DNA of 64,000 nucleotides from assembly GCF_023555005.1 (NCBI RefSeq), contig NZ_JAMJPJ010000006.1:103595-167594 (forward strand), written 5' to 3'. The notes under the pieces are model-generated. The model worked only from the letters and a program-made list of their open reading frames with translations. It made no database searches and had not been told where the DNA came from. Source of the DNA: Halomonas llamarensis (GTDB lineage Bacteria > Pseudomonadota > Gammaproteobacteria > Pseudomonadales > Halomonadaceae). The translations under genes and the position numbers were made by a program. This document shows positions 46,024 to 56,752 of the stretch, one piece after another; within the stretch, counting starts at the first letter, position 1; each line of letters begins with the position of its first letter.

Positions 46024-47048
46024 AACTCATTATCCAGATACCCTGCTACAACGAAGCAGAAACACTCGGTCTGGCCTTACAGGCACTACCCAGAACAGTG
46101 CCGGGCTTCGACACGGTCGAATGGTTGATTATCGATGACGGCAGCGTGGATAAAACCGTCAGCGTCGCCGAGCAGAACGGTGTTGACCACATCGTGCGTC
46201 ATGCCCACAACCAGGGGCTGGCACGGGCCTTCACCACCGGCATCAATGCCTGTTTGCACTGCGGCGCAGATGTCATCGTCAATACCGACGCCGACAACCA
46301 GTACGATGCCAGCTGCATTCCCGATCTGACCCAGCCGATTGTCGATCAAAAGGCCGACCTGGTGGTGGGTGAACGGCCGATCGCCACTATCGAGCATTTT
46401 TCCCCCGTCAAGAAAATGCTGCAAAAGCTCGGCAGTTGGGTCGTGCGTAAAGCCAGCGCCAGTGATGTGCCCGACGCCCCTAGTGGTTTTCGCGCCATCT
46501 CCCGCAGCGCCGCCCAGCGTCTGGTGGTTTTCAGCGACTACACTTACACGCTGGAAACCCTGATTCAGGCCGGTCAAAAAGGCATGCGGATTGTTTCCGT
46601 ACCGGTCAATGTCAATGAAGATCTGCGCCCCTCGCGGCTCGTCAAAAGCATTCCCATCTATATACAGCGCTCGATCATGACCATCGTGCGCATCTTCGTT
46701 ATCTATCGGCCATTTCGCTTCTTTGCCAGCATCGGGCTGGTTATTTTTGGCTTGGGTGTGCTGCTTGGCCTGCGTTTTCTTTGGTACTACCTGACCGGCA
46801 GCGGGGCAGGGCATATCCAGTCGGTCATATTGGCCGGTGTGCTACTCGGCATGGGCTTTCAGACCATACTGGTCGCTTTTTTGGCCGACCTGCTGAGCGC
46901 CAACCGCAAGCTGCTGGAAGAGCTGCGTGCCCGAAGCCTGCGCCAGGAACTCAACGACCCGCCCGAAAGCACCGCTTACCGGCATACGCTGGAAGAGCCG
47001 CAGGAAGACGCCCAGTCGGCTGATCCAGCGTCCCACAAGCAGCCATGA
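46020..47048 (+). CDS. GT2 polyprenol-phosphate glycosyltransferase (GtrB/DPM-like)
   Basis: 342 residues from TTG 46020, which overlaps the preceding stop and has GGGAGG just upstream; the catalytic N-terminus KLIIQIPCYNEAETLGLAL follows immediately. The GT-A motifs WLIIDDGSVDKT, VNTDADNQYD and the DxSGFR-like DAPSGFRAIS are present. Two C-terminal helices (FFASIGLVIFGLGVLLGLRF and ILAGVLLGMGFQTILVAFL) anchor it. Such enzymes load a sugar onto undecaprenyl phosphate for use on the periplasmic side. It overlaps the flippase-like gene by four bases. Confidence 0.88.
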   Translation: MKLIIQIPCYNEAETLGLALQALPRTVPGFDTVEWLIIDDGSVDKTVSVAEQNGVDHIVRHAHNQGLARAFTTGINACLHCGADVIVNTDADNQYDASCIPDLTQPIVDQKADLVVGERPIATIEHFSPVKKMLQKLGSWVVRKASASDVPDAPSGFRAISRSAAQRLVVFSDYTYTLETLIQAGQKGMRIVSVPVNVNEDLRPSRLVKSIPIYIQRSIMTIVRIFVIYRPFRFFASIGLVIFGLGVLLGLRFLWYYLTGSGAGHIQSVILAGVLLGMGFQTILVAFLADLLSANRKLLEELRARSLRQELNDPPESTAYRHTLEEPQEDAQSADPASHKQP

Positions 47049-47938
47049 AGGCAAGTTTTGTCGCGTACAAGCCCCGTCTCAAGAAAGCGCTGCACATTGT
47101 TGGCGGCCTGCTGGCGCTGGCAAGCCTCTACTTCGTAGGGCAGAAGCTCTATCACGACCGCCACGACATCGACCTGAGCCAGCTCAGCGCACAGTTCGTG
47201 ATCGTTTTAATCGTGCTGGGGGGCGTCATCGGGATGGCCAATATTTGCCTCGCGCTAGCCTGGCACGCCCTGCTGCGCTACAAATCGATCGCCGTGACCC
47301 GGCGCTGGAGCATCACCACCTACGGGCTTTCGCAACTCGCCAAATACGTGCCTGGCAATATAGCCCATCTGGCCGGCCGGCAGGCGCTGGCAGTGGCGGC
47401 CGGGCTGCCCGGCTGGCGCCTGGCGGGGGTGATGGTGCTGGAGTTGGCCATACAGGCCGTGGCGGCCAGCGTGTTCGGGCTGTTGGTCCTGCCGCTGATC
47501 GTGCCCGGCATACCCGCATGGCTGGCGGCAGGACTGTTCTTGCTTGCCACTCTCGGGGGCGGGTTCGCCGTGCGGCGGGTCAGCCGCGATATCGCCATGG
47601 CGCTGCTTTACAACGGCGGGTTTCTAGCCGCCTCGGCTAGCGTATTTGTGGTTATATTGCTGGCGTTGATGCCATCCCCGCTCTCCGTTGGCTGGCTGGT
47701 GGCCATCGGCAGCAGCTTTGTTATCGCCTGGTTGATAGGCTTTGTGACCCCCGGTGCGCCCGCCGGGATAGGTGTTCGCGAACTGGTGCTGCTGACGCTG
47801 CTGGGTGCCCATCTTCCCGAGCAGCCGCTGCTGCTGGCCGTTGTATTGTCACGCCTTGTCACCGTGGGGGGGGACCTCCTCTATTTTGCCCTGGTAGGAG
47901 TGGCAAGGCTCTATCATCATCAGGAAACCACCCCATGA
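47045..47938 (+). CDS. UPF0104/LPG-synthase-TM-type membrane protein (flippase-like)
   Basis: 297 residues, about eight hydrophobic helices. VPGNIAHLAGRQALAVAAGL (after KY) and VTPGAPAGIGVRELVLLTLL are the conserved blocks of the lysylphosphatidylglycerol synthase TM-region family, here without the catalytic domain. Such proteins are proposed lipid or lipid-linked-sugar translocases. Its location between a polyprenol-phosphate glycosyltransferase and a GT-C-like protein, with four-base overlaps on both sides, suggests it flips the lipid-linked sugar. Confidence 0.82.
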   Translation: MKASFVAYKPRLKKALHIVGGLLALASLYFVGQKLYHDRHDIDLSQLSAQFVIVLIVLGGVIGMANICLALAWHALLRYKSIAVTRRWSITTYGLSQLAKYVPGNIAHLAGRQALAVAAGLPGWRLAGVMVLELAIQAVAASVFGLLVLPLIVPGIPAWLAAGLFLLATLGGGFAVRRVSRDIAMALLYNGGFLAASASVFVVILLALMPSPLSVGWLVAIGSSFVIAWLIGFVTPGAPAGIGVRELVLLTLLGAHLPEQPLLLAVVLSRLVTVGGDLLYFALVGVARLYHHQETTP

Positions 47939-49740
47939 AGGATCAGGATGCGCCACTGGCGCGCGTGAGTGGCCGTGCCCTCGTTGTCATGCTCGGGTTT
48001 GCCCTGTTCATTGGCCTGCTGGTGGTACACGGGGCGCTGCCCGGCATCTCCGTGCCCACCCTTGGCCAGGCCAACTGGATGCTCGGTTTTGCCGAGTCCA
48101 TGGCCCAAAACGGCCTATTCTCGGTGTATGCCACCCATTTCGGCGGCCCCGAGCCCGCACCGATTGCCTTCGGCCTGGCCGGTGCCTGGCCAACCGCCCT
48201 CGGCCTGCGGCTCGGCCTTGCGCCGGAAAATGCCTTCACTGCCATGTATGTCGCTTGGCTCGGCGTCGCGTTTTACGGTGCTTACCGGGTGGCGCGCCAT
48301 TATCGCGTTCGCCCAGGCCTTGCTTTGCTGGCAGCCAGTGCCTGGTTGACGCTGCCCATGGTGTGGTGGCACTCCCAGTACTCGACGCTGGCCCTGGGGA
48401 TTGCCCTGTTACCCGCGTATCACGGCGTTCTGCTCGCCGTTATCAATGCCCGAGGGCAGGGCAGTGCAGCGCGTTGGGGCCGCTACGTGCTGTATCTTGC
48501 CATGGCGATTATCGCCGTCTTCATGGACGGCTACACCTTCATGATGGCTGCCTGCGGCACATCGCTGCTACTCCTCAGTCACTTATGGTATAGCCGCGCC
48601 CATTGGTGGGCTGAAGCAACACGTCTGTTGCCGCTCCACGGCATTGCGTTTGCGCTGGCCTACCTGCTGTTTAGCCGCTACATCGGCCAAAGCCATTTTG
48701 ACGGAGCCTCGCTTGCGTTTTTCCGCGGCTGGGGGATGGATCTCACCTACCTGCTGAGGCCCAGCGCCGGTATTAGCTGGCTCTGGGACACCTTGCACCT
48801 CAGCCAGGTCCGCGACATAAAGCACCATTTCGGCGACAACTCGGTATGGAATACCACCTTTTTACTGCCGTTGCTTATCGTCGCCGCTTTAGGCGTATAC
48901 GCGGCCCGGCAGTTGCGTATCCAGTGGTTTGGCTGGCTTGCCATCGCACTGTTCGGATTTTACATGGCGCTTGGCCCGTCGCTCAAGGTCAACGACACCC
49001 GGCCTGCGGATATGCCGGGGCAGCCCTCGCACATGGCCGCCGAGCACGCCACGCTACCCACCGGCAGCGCGTTCGTTTCAGGCCACCTGCCAGGGTTCAA
49101 CAACATGCGCGCCGCCTACCGCTGGGCGGCCCTTGGGGCGCTGGGTGCCTGGGCGCTGCTGCTGCCGCTACTGGCATACCACCAAACGCGCCGCTATCAC
49201 CTGCTCGCCGCGCTCCTGGGCGTGCTGATTGTCAGCCACCTGCCGCACCCCGAGCGATGGCAGGCCACCCGGCAATACCACGCCGCCATTAGTGATATTC
49301 GCCACACCCTAGTGCCTGCGTTGGCGCGCGACTTGAGCCCCGGCGAGCGAGTCTTCTTCATTCCTTACCGCAACGATTTTCTAATCAACTTTATCGCCCC
49401 TCAGCTGGGTATTCACGCCTATAACATTGGCGGTGACAAGAATTTGGCCCTCGCCAAGCGTCACTGGCCCCAGCCGCTGCGCGAGGTAGCCATACGTGGC
49501 TGGCCCGAGACGCCTGAACAGGCACTGCCCGCCATGCTGCGCCATCCCCAAATCGACACCCTTGTCGTGCCGTACCACGACATGCTCTGGGCGGCCCATA
49601 TCTGGCCCGTCGACACCACGCTAAAGCCAGGCCTTCAACCGCTTGTCGAGGCGCTGAAAGCGGTTGAAGCGCTAACGGTTATCGAACGTGACGACTATGC
49701 TATTATCCGCTTATCAGCGCCTTCTTCAGCGCCCGAATGA
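47935..49740 (+). CDS. polytopic membrane glycosyltransferase-like protein (GT-C type, putative)
   Basis: 601 residues with roughly ten to twelve hydrophobic helices in the first 430 residues and a soluble, probably periplasmic C-terminal domain (VFFIPYRNDFLINFIAPQLG). The layout is that of GT-C enzymes using polyprenol-phosphate sugars, but no catalytic motif was recognised with certainty. It overlaps the flippase-like gene by four bases and ends 43 bases before gmd. It is most likely the periplasmic transferase of a three-gene glycan modification set. Confidence 0.68.
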   Translation: MKDQDAPLARVSGRALVVMLGFALFIGLLVVHGALPGISVPTLGQANWMLGFAESMAQNGLFSVYATHFGGPEPAPIAFGLAGAWPTALGLRLGLAPENAFTAMYVAWLGVAFYGAYRVARHYRVRPGLALLAASAWLTLPMVWWHSQYSTLALGIALLPAYHGVLLAVINARGQGSAARWGRYVLYLAMAIIAVFMDGYTFMMAACGTSLLLLSHLWYSRAHWWAEATRLLPLHGIAFALAYLLFSRYIGQSHFDGASLAFFRGWGMDLTYLLRPSAGISWLWDTLHLSQVRDIKHHFGDNSVWNTTFLLPLLIVAALGVYAARQLRIQWFGWLAIALFGFYMALGPSLKVNDTRPADMPGQPSHMAAEHATLPTGSAFVSGHLPGFNNMRAAYRWAALGALGAWALLLPLLAYHQTRRYHLLAALLGVLIVSHLPHPERWQATRQYHAAISDIRHTLVPALARDLSPGERVFFIPYRNDFLINFIAPQLGIHAYNIGGDKNLALAKRHWPQPLREVAIRGWPETPEQALPAMLRHPQIDTLVVPYHDMLWAAHIWPVDTTLKPGLQPLVEALKAVEALTVIERDDYAIIRLSAPSSAPE

Positions 49741-49768
49741 ACATTATCAACTGACACCACCCCATTGA

Positions 49769-50818
<1,050 letters not shown>

Positions 50819-50869
50819 CGGTCCGTCACCTCGACAAGTGAACAAACACGCCATTGCCAAGGAGTCACC

Positions 50870-51766
50870 ATGCCAACGTGCCTGGTAACGGGCGGCAGCG
50901 GGTTTACCGGCCGCTACTTGATTGCCCACCTGAAGCACCAGGGCCACCGCGTGGTGGCCCTGGCAAGCGAACCCTGCGGTGCCGATGCGTACCACGCTAT
51001 CGCACTGGAGGATGAGCAAGCCCTCAACACCCTTATTCAGCAGGAAGCCCCGCAGCACGTTTATCACCTGGCTGCGCTATCCTTTGTCGGCCACCCTAAG
51101 CCGTTGGATTTTTACCGCGTCAACGTGCTGGGTACTGAAACCCTGCTGAAAGCCCTGAGCGCGCTGCTTACACCGCCGCGGGTACTGCTAGCTAGCAGCG
51201 CCAACGTCTACGGTGCCAACGGCCAAGCCACCATTGACGAACACGTTCCCCCTGCGCCGGTGAACCACTACGCCGCCTCCAAGCTGGCCATGGAGCACAT
51301 AGCCCGCACCTACGCCGAGCGTCTGCCGATGTTGATCGCCCGGCCCTTCAACTACACCGGGCCAGGGCAGGCCGAGCACTTCCTTGTGCCGAAAATCGTG
51401 CGCCATATCAAGCAGCGGGCAACGTTTATCGAGCTGGGCAATACCCACGTCAGCCGTGACTTCAGCGATGTACGCGATGTGGTAGCGGTTTACGCCCAGT
51501 TGCTGGCCGACTGGCCCCGCCAGGCCACCAGCGGTAGCATTCTTAATATTGGCAGCGGCGAAGCGGTGTCGCTGAACACCCTGATCGAAAAGCTGCAACA
51601 TATCGCCAATCATCGACTGGAAATTCGCGTTAACCCCGCCTTTGTCAGGGCGAATGATATTCCAGAATTGAAAGCCGGTACCCGGCGGCTGGATGCCTGG
51701 GTGCCCAACAGGCCACGGCACACGCTGGATGACACCCTGACTGCCATGTGTGAGAGTGACGTCTAG
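50870..51766 (+). CDS. rmd: GDP-6-deoxy-D-mannose (GDP-D-rhamnose) reductase-like SDR
   Basis: 298 residues from ATG 50870 (CAAGGAG upstream). An extended SDR with CLVTGGSGFTGRYLIAHL, LLASSANVYGANGQATIDEH, NHYAASKLAMEHIARTY (Tyr/Lys) and FNYTGPGQAEHFLVPKIVRH, which fits Rmd. It would reduce the Gmd product to GDP-D-rhamnose. A related reductase making another 6-deoxyhexose cannot be excluded, but a fucose-synthase (Fcl) pattern is not seen. It is the last gene before the surface-protein leader region. Confidence 0.85.
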   Translation: MPTCLVTGGSGFTGRYLIAHLKHQGHRVVALASEPCGADAYHAIALEDEQALNTLIQQEAPQHVYHLAALSFVGHPKPLDFYRVNVLGTETLLKALSALLTPPRVLLASSANVYGANGQATIDEHVPPAPVNHYAASKLAMEHIARTYAERLPMLIARPFNYTGPGQAEHFLVPKIVRHIKQRATFIELGNTHVSRDFSDVRDVVAVYAQLLADWPRQATSGSILNIGSGEAVSLNTLIEKLQHIANHRLEIRVNPAFVRANDIPELKAGTRRLDAWVPNRPRHTLDDTLTAMCESDV

Positions 51767-52190
51767 GATGAAAGGCATCACAATGGAAACGCTGTTTTTT
51801 ATTGGCAAGAGACATTATCTATGGCAGGCTTAGCAAGTGCTAAGTTAATAATTAACGCACTGGCCTGGTTAAAAAATAATCAATTTGTCGCTTGTGGGTC
51901 AAAAAAAGGCCTAACTAAATGTACAATCAAGTTACATTCGTTTTTTACTAGTCTCATGTTATTGACTTACTATAAGCGCTGCGGGTAAAACATAGCAGCG
52001 ATATGTGCGTGTCGGCGATAAGCGATCTCAATATAAGCGACGATGCTTAAGCTGACACACAACGGATGAGAATTAGCGTTGATAGATATCAACCTAATCT
52101 CTGGAGCGAGGCCTCGCTCACGGCCGCGCAGTCCATTTAGGATCAACCGCGGCTAATGTCGATTCGACACTTAAATATGGAGTTACATCA
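51767..52190. promoter_or_regulatory. 424-base leader region of the giant surface protein
   Basis: No gene is seen. The left half is AT-rich. It includes a small hairpin CTTAGC/GCTAAG (51829-51844), a promoter candidate at 51962-51991, three ATAAGCG motifs (51972, 52018, 52033) and a perfect 16-bp palindrome GAGCGAGGCCTCGCTC at 52104-52119. GGAG (52180 region) precedes the ATG. A long untranslated leader, near 190 bases, is likely and may stabilise the mRNA of a highly expressed protein. Confidence 0.55.
51962..51991 (+). promoter_or_regulatory. sigma70-type promoter candidate for surface-protein gene
   Basis: TTGACT (51962-51967), 18-base spacer, TAAAAC (51986-51991). The -35 matches five of six consensus bases and the -10 four of six. 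It is the best pair seen by eye in the leader. Confidence 0.4.
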
Positions 52191-55100
52191 ATGGCTTTAT
52201 CAGATACCCAAATTCAGCAGCTATACACGGCCTACCTGGGTCGTCCTGCTGACCGTGAAGGCTTGGAGTACTGGCAGGACCAAAACGTCAGCGAATCTGA
52301 GCTGCGTGCGAATCTGGCCAACGACAACCAGCCGGAATACGTTGCCCTTTACGGTGATCGTACCCGCGAAGAACTGGTGACGGCTGTTTACCAAAACATG
52401 TTTGGCCGTGAGCCGGAAGCCGAAGGCCTTGACTACTGGGTCAATGGCGGCGGTGCATCCGTACCTGCCAGCGAACTTCAGCAGTTGTTCATCAATGCCG
52501 CATCTCCCGCTGATCGCGCTGCATTTGATGCTCAGGTAGCTGAAGATCTGGAAAACGTGCCAGATCCAGGCGTTCCGGGTGATACCTTTAGCCTCACTGC
52601 AAGCACCGACCGTTTCATCAACGATGATGCCGGTACAGCTGACAACGACAGCTACGAAGCTTACCTGAGCCAGAACCCGATGGCGGGTGGCGTGTCTAAC
52701 ACCCTGTCTTCTGCTGACCGTATTGACGGCGGCGCGGGTGACGACAGCCTGTACGCCGAAGTTGTTCCTGAGTTCTTTGGTGTGACCGGCGGCAACCAGA
52801 TCGACATTCAGCCGACTATCACCAATGTTGAAAACATTGAGTTTGAAGCCCGCGATCTCGGTGGTAACACCGCTAGTGGCGGCGGCACGGTTACCGTGGA
52901 TGCCAAGAATATCCAGGGCGTTAATACCATCGGTTCTACCCAGTCTGACGGTGATCTGGTCATCGAAAACCTGACCACGCTGGACAGCAACGGTAATGCG
53001 CGCAATACCGAAGACATGACCATCAGCATGGATCACACCGATAACTTCAACAGCGATGGCGACGCGTCTGATCTGACCGTCTACTTCGATGAAGATTATC
53101 TGCTGTCTGGCGAGACCACGTCTGTTTCTCAAGCCAACTACTGGCTGCTCGACGAAGACAGCGCAGACTACATTAACGCGCCGCTGCTCAACGTTGAGCG
53201 TAACGGTGTGTCTCTGGAAATCGACGGCACGCCGGTTGTTATCGAAATGGATGCAGCTGTTGCTGCTGCAGCTGACACCTGGGTGTCCTACGGTGCTGCT
53301 CTGCAGGCGCGCATCGACGAGATGGTGGCTAACGGCAACACCGCGTTGGAAGACATCACGGTAGAAGTCGATGAAAATAACCTCGACTCCACCTTCAACG
53401 ATGACGGTATCGAAGTCGACATCCCGGCGATCACGTTGATCGACGCGCGAGGCCGTGACCTGGTGCCGACTGGCTTCGTCACGCCGGAAAACGCCACGGG
53501 TCAGTTCGACATCTACGGTAACTTCGACAACGTTGTATCTGAGCAGACTCAGAACCCCGTTACCGTTAATGCTGACCTGCACAAGGTGGGTCGTGAAGGC
53601 GAAGGCGGCAACCTGATCATCGGTGGTAAGTCTCAAGACGAAGGCGAAGGTGAAGGCATCGAAGTCTTCAACATCGACGTGCTAGGCGAAGACGACAAGC
53701 CGAGCAACCTGGGTCAGATTGCTTCTACTAATGGCGCGCTGCGTACCGTTAACATCGCGACAGCCGCTGAGTTTGTTGCTAGTGAGACCCACGCCAGCCT
53801 GACCGTCCGTGGTGAAGGTGTTACGCCGTTCGGTGGCACGGTTGATATGATCAACGCCACTGAGTTCCTGGGCGACCTGACCATCGGTAACGAAACTGCT
53901 GCCCAGGACGTTAACACCCTGAACGCTACTGGCGGTGGCGATGTCGAGTTCAACGCCAGCATCACCAGCGAAGGTGTGTACAACTACACCACCGGCGCGG
54001 GTGAAGATACCGTCGATGTCAGTTTGAACACCGACGCCATCGACACCATCGGTACCAGCCTGAGCATCAATACCGGCAGCGCCGCTGATCAAATTACGCT
54101 GACTACCGATACCGAAAACGCTTCTCAGCAGACCATGGCCGAGCTAGACAACGTCAGCATCAATGCCGGTGAAGGCAATGATTCCGTCAATGTCAACGGC
54201 AATGTGCTTACCGACATCACAGCCGGTGCAGGTAACGACTATGTTGTTATCAATGCCGATACTGCTAGCGGCTCCAATGGTGCTTGGACCTTCGGTCAGA
54301 ACTCTGGCCCGCAGAACTTTGGCGAGCGTGTCCTGTATCAAGCCGAATTGACAGTGACTTTCGCCGGTTTTGAAAGCACTGTATCTGTGCCGACTGATGC
54401 AGAAGGCAACTTTGTTGCTACTCAGCTGGAAATCAACGAAGCGATTATCGATGCTATCGACTCTCACGCTGACCTGGCTCGTTTGCTCAGCACCGGTGAA
54501 GGCGAAGCTGCTCGTGAGTTGACGGTTACGTCTCTGGTTCAAGGTGAGAACGATCTCTCCATCGAGATCGAACAACCGACCGTTGTGGCGTCCAATCCGA
54601 CTGCTGGCCAAGTCGCCGTCGGTGGAAACGACGTTAGCGACCTGGTTCAAGGTCTGATCGACACCACCACACTGGATTCCAGCAACTTCACCAATGGCGC
54701 GACCGACGTAGCCGCTGAGTTTGGTAACCTGAACTACAACGGTAACGTTGATGCCAACGGTGGTACTACTGCTACGCCTTATCAGAACTTCTCTGCAGGT
54801 ACTGATTTTGCTTCCGCCGATGGTACCGGCAGTGTCAACTTCTCTGTAATCAACATGGGTACTGGTGCAGAAGACCTGCTTGTCCTTGATGACAACGAAA
54901 ACAGCTCTAACGTGCTGGAAGTTGACGGTGCCTTCGGTCACGTTAGTGTGGTGAACTTCCACGATACGTCGCCGAATGATCTTTCAGGTAACAAGAACAA
55001 CGTGGGTCTGCACGCGCTTGACTTCACTGCGTTGTTGGATAATGAAGAAGATCCGTCTACTTCTACGACTAACACTCAGTCCGCAACTGACATTAACGTG

Positions 55101-56648
55101 ACGCTGCGTGATGGCAACAATCAGCTGAGTAACCCAACGGCGCAGAATACCAGCAATGCGACCGCTAACTCCGTCAACATGGCGCGTTTTGATACGGCGG
55201 GTAACACTACCAATATCACCTTCGATTCACTGACTGCAGCAGACTTGGTCAGCGAAATGAATGGCAACAACGCGAACTCCGCATTCGACCAAAACCTGGA
55301 AGCCCAGGCATTTGGTACGACTCTGATCGGCGACACTCAGAAGCACATTGTAATGATCGAGAACGATCAGAACCTTGGTGAATACAAAGTGTTCTACGTA
55401 GAGTCTACCGTTGACCAGAGTGGTACCGTGGTTAATGGTGACTTCGATGCAGGTTCTGCTCAAGAGCTAGGCACGATGGACTTCGGTGCAAGCATCAACT
55501 TCAACCTCGTCGGCAACGATGATTACGAAGCTGAGCTTGAGCGTCTGATCGCTGATGCGGATAGCCGTCTGCTGAACGAGTTTACGCTGGAAGAAGCACT
55601 AAACGCGAGTCAGCTGCCGACGAACTACAACATCACAACAGATGCCACGTTTGACGCAGGTACTGTAAGCGTATCTGCGGCTCAATCGGCCTACACAGAA
55701 GTTGAGACCATCCTGGATGGTGCTTTGAACTCGGGTGCCCTGGACATTAACACCGTGTTTGATTGGGTCATTGAAGACGGCCTCTCGGTCATCCTTGGTG
55801 AAAATGCCGGTGGCAGTGCAGTTCTCAGCGGAGCTACCACCATCACAGCCAACGACGTCGGTACCGGCGAAGCGCTTACCCTGGCTGGCCTGACCGATAC
55901 GGCTGCAGGTACTTCTATCAACTTCGCTGATGATGCTGCGACGCTGACCGAAGCTCAGGTGCTGACGATCACTGGCACTGGTACAGGTGAGTTTAGTCTT
56001 GCTCTGACCGCTGCTGACGCGATCACTGTCACTGGTGTGACTACCGGATCGAACGACTTTGCTGAAGCAGACGCGATCGACCTGCTGGACACGAACGATA
56101 CCATCGAGTTTGATGGTGGTATGGCAACGCTGCTTGCAGCCAACTACACTAGTGTATTTGGTAATGGCGTCAACGCTACTGCTGGCGACGCGATCACCGT
56201 GATAATGCCTAACGGGTCCCCTGTCGCAGGTACTGCTGCTGACGACACGTTCGACTACACAGGTGCCGAAACAGCTGCTGGCGGCACCAACGTCACTGAT
56301 TTTGGCACTGGTGGTACTGACACGATCGATCTGATCGATGTTAACGCCGCTACTACGTTAACCGAAGGTCCAACCTTCGATATGGGTGACGACGCCGTGT
56401 TCTTCTTGAGCACTAGTAATGCTGGTGATGCAGACGGCGATACTGCTGCAGCTACGGCTATGAGCACAGCGTTCAACAATGACGTTGACATGGCTGACTC
56501 GTTTGTTGTTATTGCTGATGACGACTCCAGCGCTATCTACCAGGTAACCAACACTGGTGGTGATTCGGATGACATCGTTGCTGACGATCTGACATTGATC
56601 GGCACCGTCGATTCAGTTCTGACAACTGCGAACATTGATGTCGCTTAA
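52191..56648 (+). CDS. giant acidic DUF4214 surface protein, probable type I-secreted S-layer protein
   Basis: 1485 residues from ATG 52191. Two DUF4214 repeats lie at the N-terminus (QIQQLYTAYLGRPADREGLE; VYQNMFGREPEAEGLDYW). No signal peptide is present and no Cys was seen. The body is Asp/Asn/Thr/Gly-rich beta-strand sequence with scattered RTX-like nonapeptides (GGAGDDSLY, GAGEDTVDV, AGEGNDSVNV, AGAGNDYVVI). The C-terminal 100 residues (FFLSTSNAGDADGDTAA; YQVTNTGGDSDD; LTLIGTVDSVLTTANIDVA) look like the uncleaved secretion end of S-layer proteins exported by type I systems. It is followed by a strong terminator and sapC. Identity as the S-layer subunit is inferred. Confidence 0.85.
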   Translation: MALSDTQIQQLYTAYLGRPADREGLEYWQDQNVSESELRANLANDNQPEYVALYGDRTREELVTAVYQNMFGREPEAEGLDYWVNGGGASVPASELQQLFINAASPADRAAFDAQVAEDLENVPDPGVPGDTFSLTASTDRFINDDAGTADNDSYEAYLSQNPMAGGVSNTLSSADRIDGGAGDDSLYAEVVPEFFGVTGGNQIDIQPTITNVENIEFEARDLGGNTASGGGTVTVDAKNIQGVNTIGSTQSDGDLVIENLTTLDSNGNARNTEDMTISMDHTDNFNSDGDASDLTVYFDEDYLLSGETTSVSQANYWLLDEDSADYINAPLLNVERNGVSLEIDGTPVVIEMDAAVAAAADTWVSYGAALQARIDEMVANGNTALEDITVEVDENNLDSTFNDDGIEVDIPAITLIDARGRDLVPTGFVTPENATGQFDIYGNFDNVVSEQTQNPVTVNADLHKVGREGEGGNLIIGGKSQDEGEGEGIEVFNIDVLGEDDKPSNLGQIASTNGALRTVNIATAAEFVASETHASLTVRGEGVTPFGGTVDMINATEFLGDLTIGNETAAQDVNTLNATGGGDVEFNASITSEGVYNYTTGAGEDTVDVSLNTDAIDTIGTSLSINTGSAADQITLTTDTENASQQTMAELDNVSINAGEGNDSVNVNGNVLTDITAGAGNDYVVINADTASGSNGAWTFGQNSGPQNFGERVLYQAELTVTFAGFESTVSVPTDAEGNFVATQLEINEAIIDAIDSHADLARLLSTGEGEAARELTVTSLVQGENDLSIEIEQPTVVASNPTAGQVAVGGNDVSDLVQGLIDTTTLDSSNFTNGATDVAAEFGNLNYNGNVDANGGTTATPYQNFSAGTDFASADGTGSVNFSVINMGTGAEDLLVLDDNENSSNVLEVDGAFGHVSVVNFHDTSPNDLSGNKNNVGLHALDFTALLDNEEDPSTSTTNTQSATDINVTLRDGNNQLSNPTAQNTSNATANSVNMARFDTAGNTTNITFDSLTAADLVSEMNGNNANSAFDQNLEAQAFGTTLIGDTQKHIVMIENDQNLGEYKVFYVESTVDQSGTVVNGDFDAGSAQELGTMDFGASINFNLVGNDDYEAELERLIADADSRLLNEFTLEEALNASQLPTNYNITTDATFDAGTVSVSAAQSAYTEVETILDGALNSGALDINTVFDWVIEDGLSVILGENAGGSAVLSGATTITANDVGTGEALTLAGLTDTAAGTSINFADDAATLTEAQVLTITGTGTGEFSLALTAADAITVTGVTTGSNDFAEADAIDLLDTNDTIEFDGGMATLLAANYTSVFGNGVNATAGDAITVIMPNGSPVAGTAADDTFDYTGAETAAGGTNVTDFGTGGTDTIDLIDVNAATTLTEGPTFDMGDDAVFFLSTSNAGDADGDTAAATAMSTAFNNDVDMADSFVVIADDDSSAIYQVTNTGGDSDDIVADDLTLIGTVDSVLTTANIDVA

Positions 56649-56698
56649 TCCCACTTCCTAAGTGAGATGCCTATCTACGGATAGGTCAACGCAAACAG

Positions 56699-56726
56699 AA
56701 CCCGCCTCTTCGGAGGCGGGTTTTTT
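56699..56726 (+). terminator. strong rho-independent terminator after surface-protein gene
   Basis: AACCCGCCTC (56699-56708), UUCG-type loop TTCG, GAGGCGGGTT (56713-56722), continuing into TTTTTT. It would partly insulate sapC and the glycosylation genes from the very strong upstream promoter. Confidence 0.92.
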
Positions 56727-56752
56727 ACTTTTACGATAAGTAAGGAGCCGCT

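Noticed and set aside
50870..51766. GDP-L-fucose synthase (Fcl)
   Set aside because: The sequence is shorter and shows Rmd-like blocks without the epimerase-reductase pattern of Fcl; the D-rhamnose reductase fits better beside Gmd and Wzm/Wzt.
52221..53636. 471-codon minus-strand open frame opposite the surface-protein gene
   Set aside because: It arises from the biased codon use of the acidic gene; no domain or start signal is seen.
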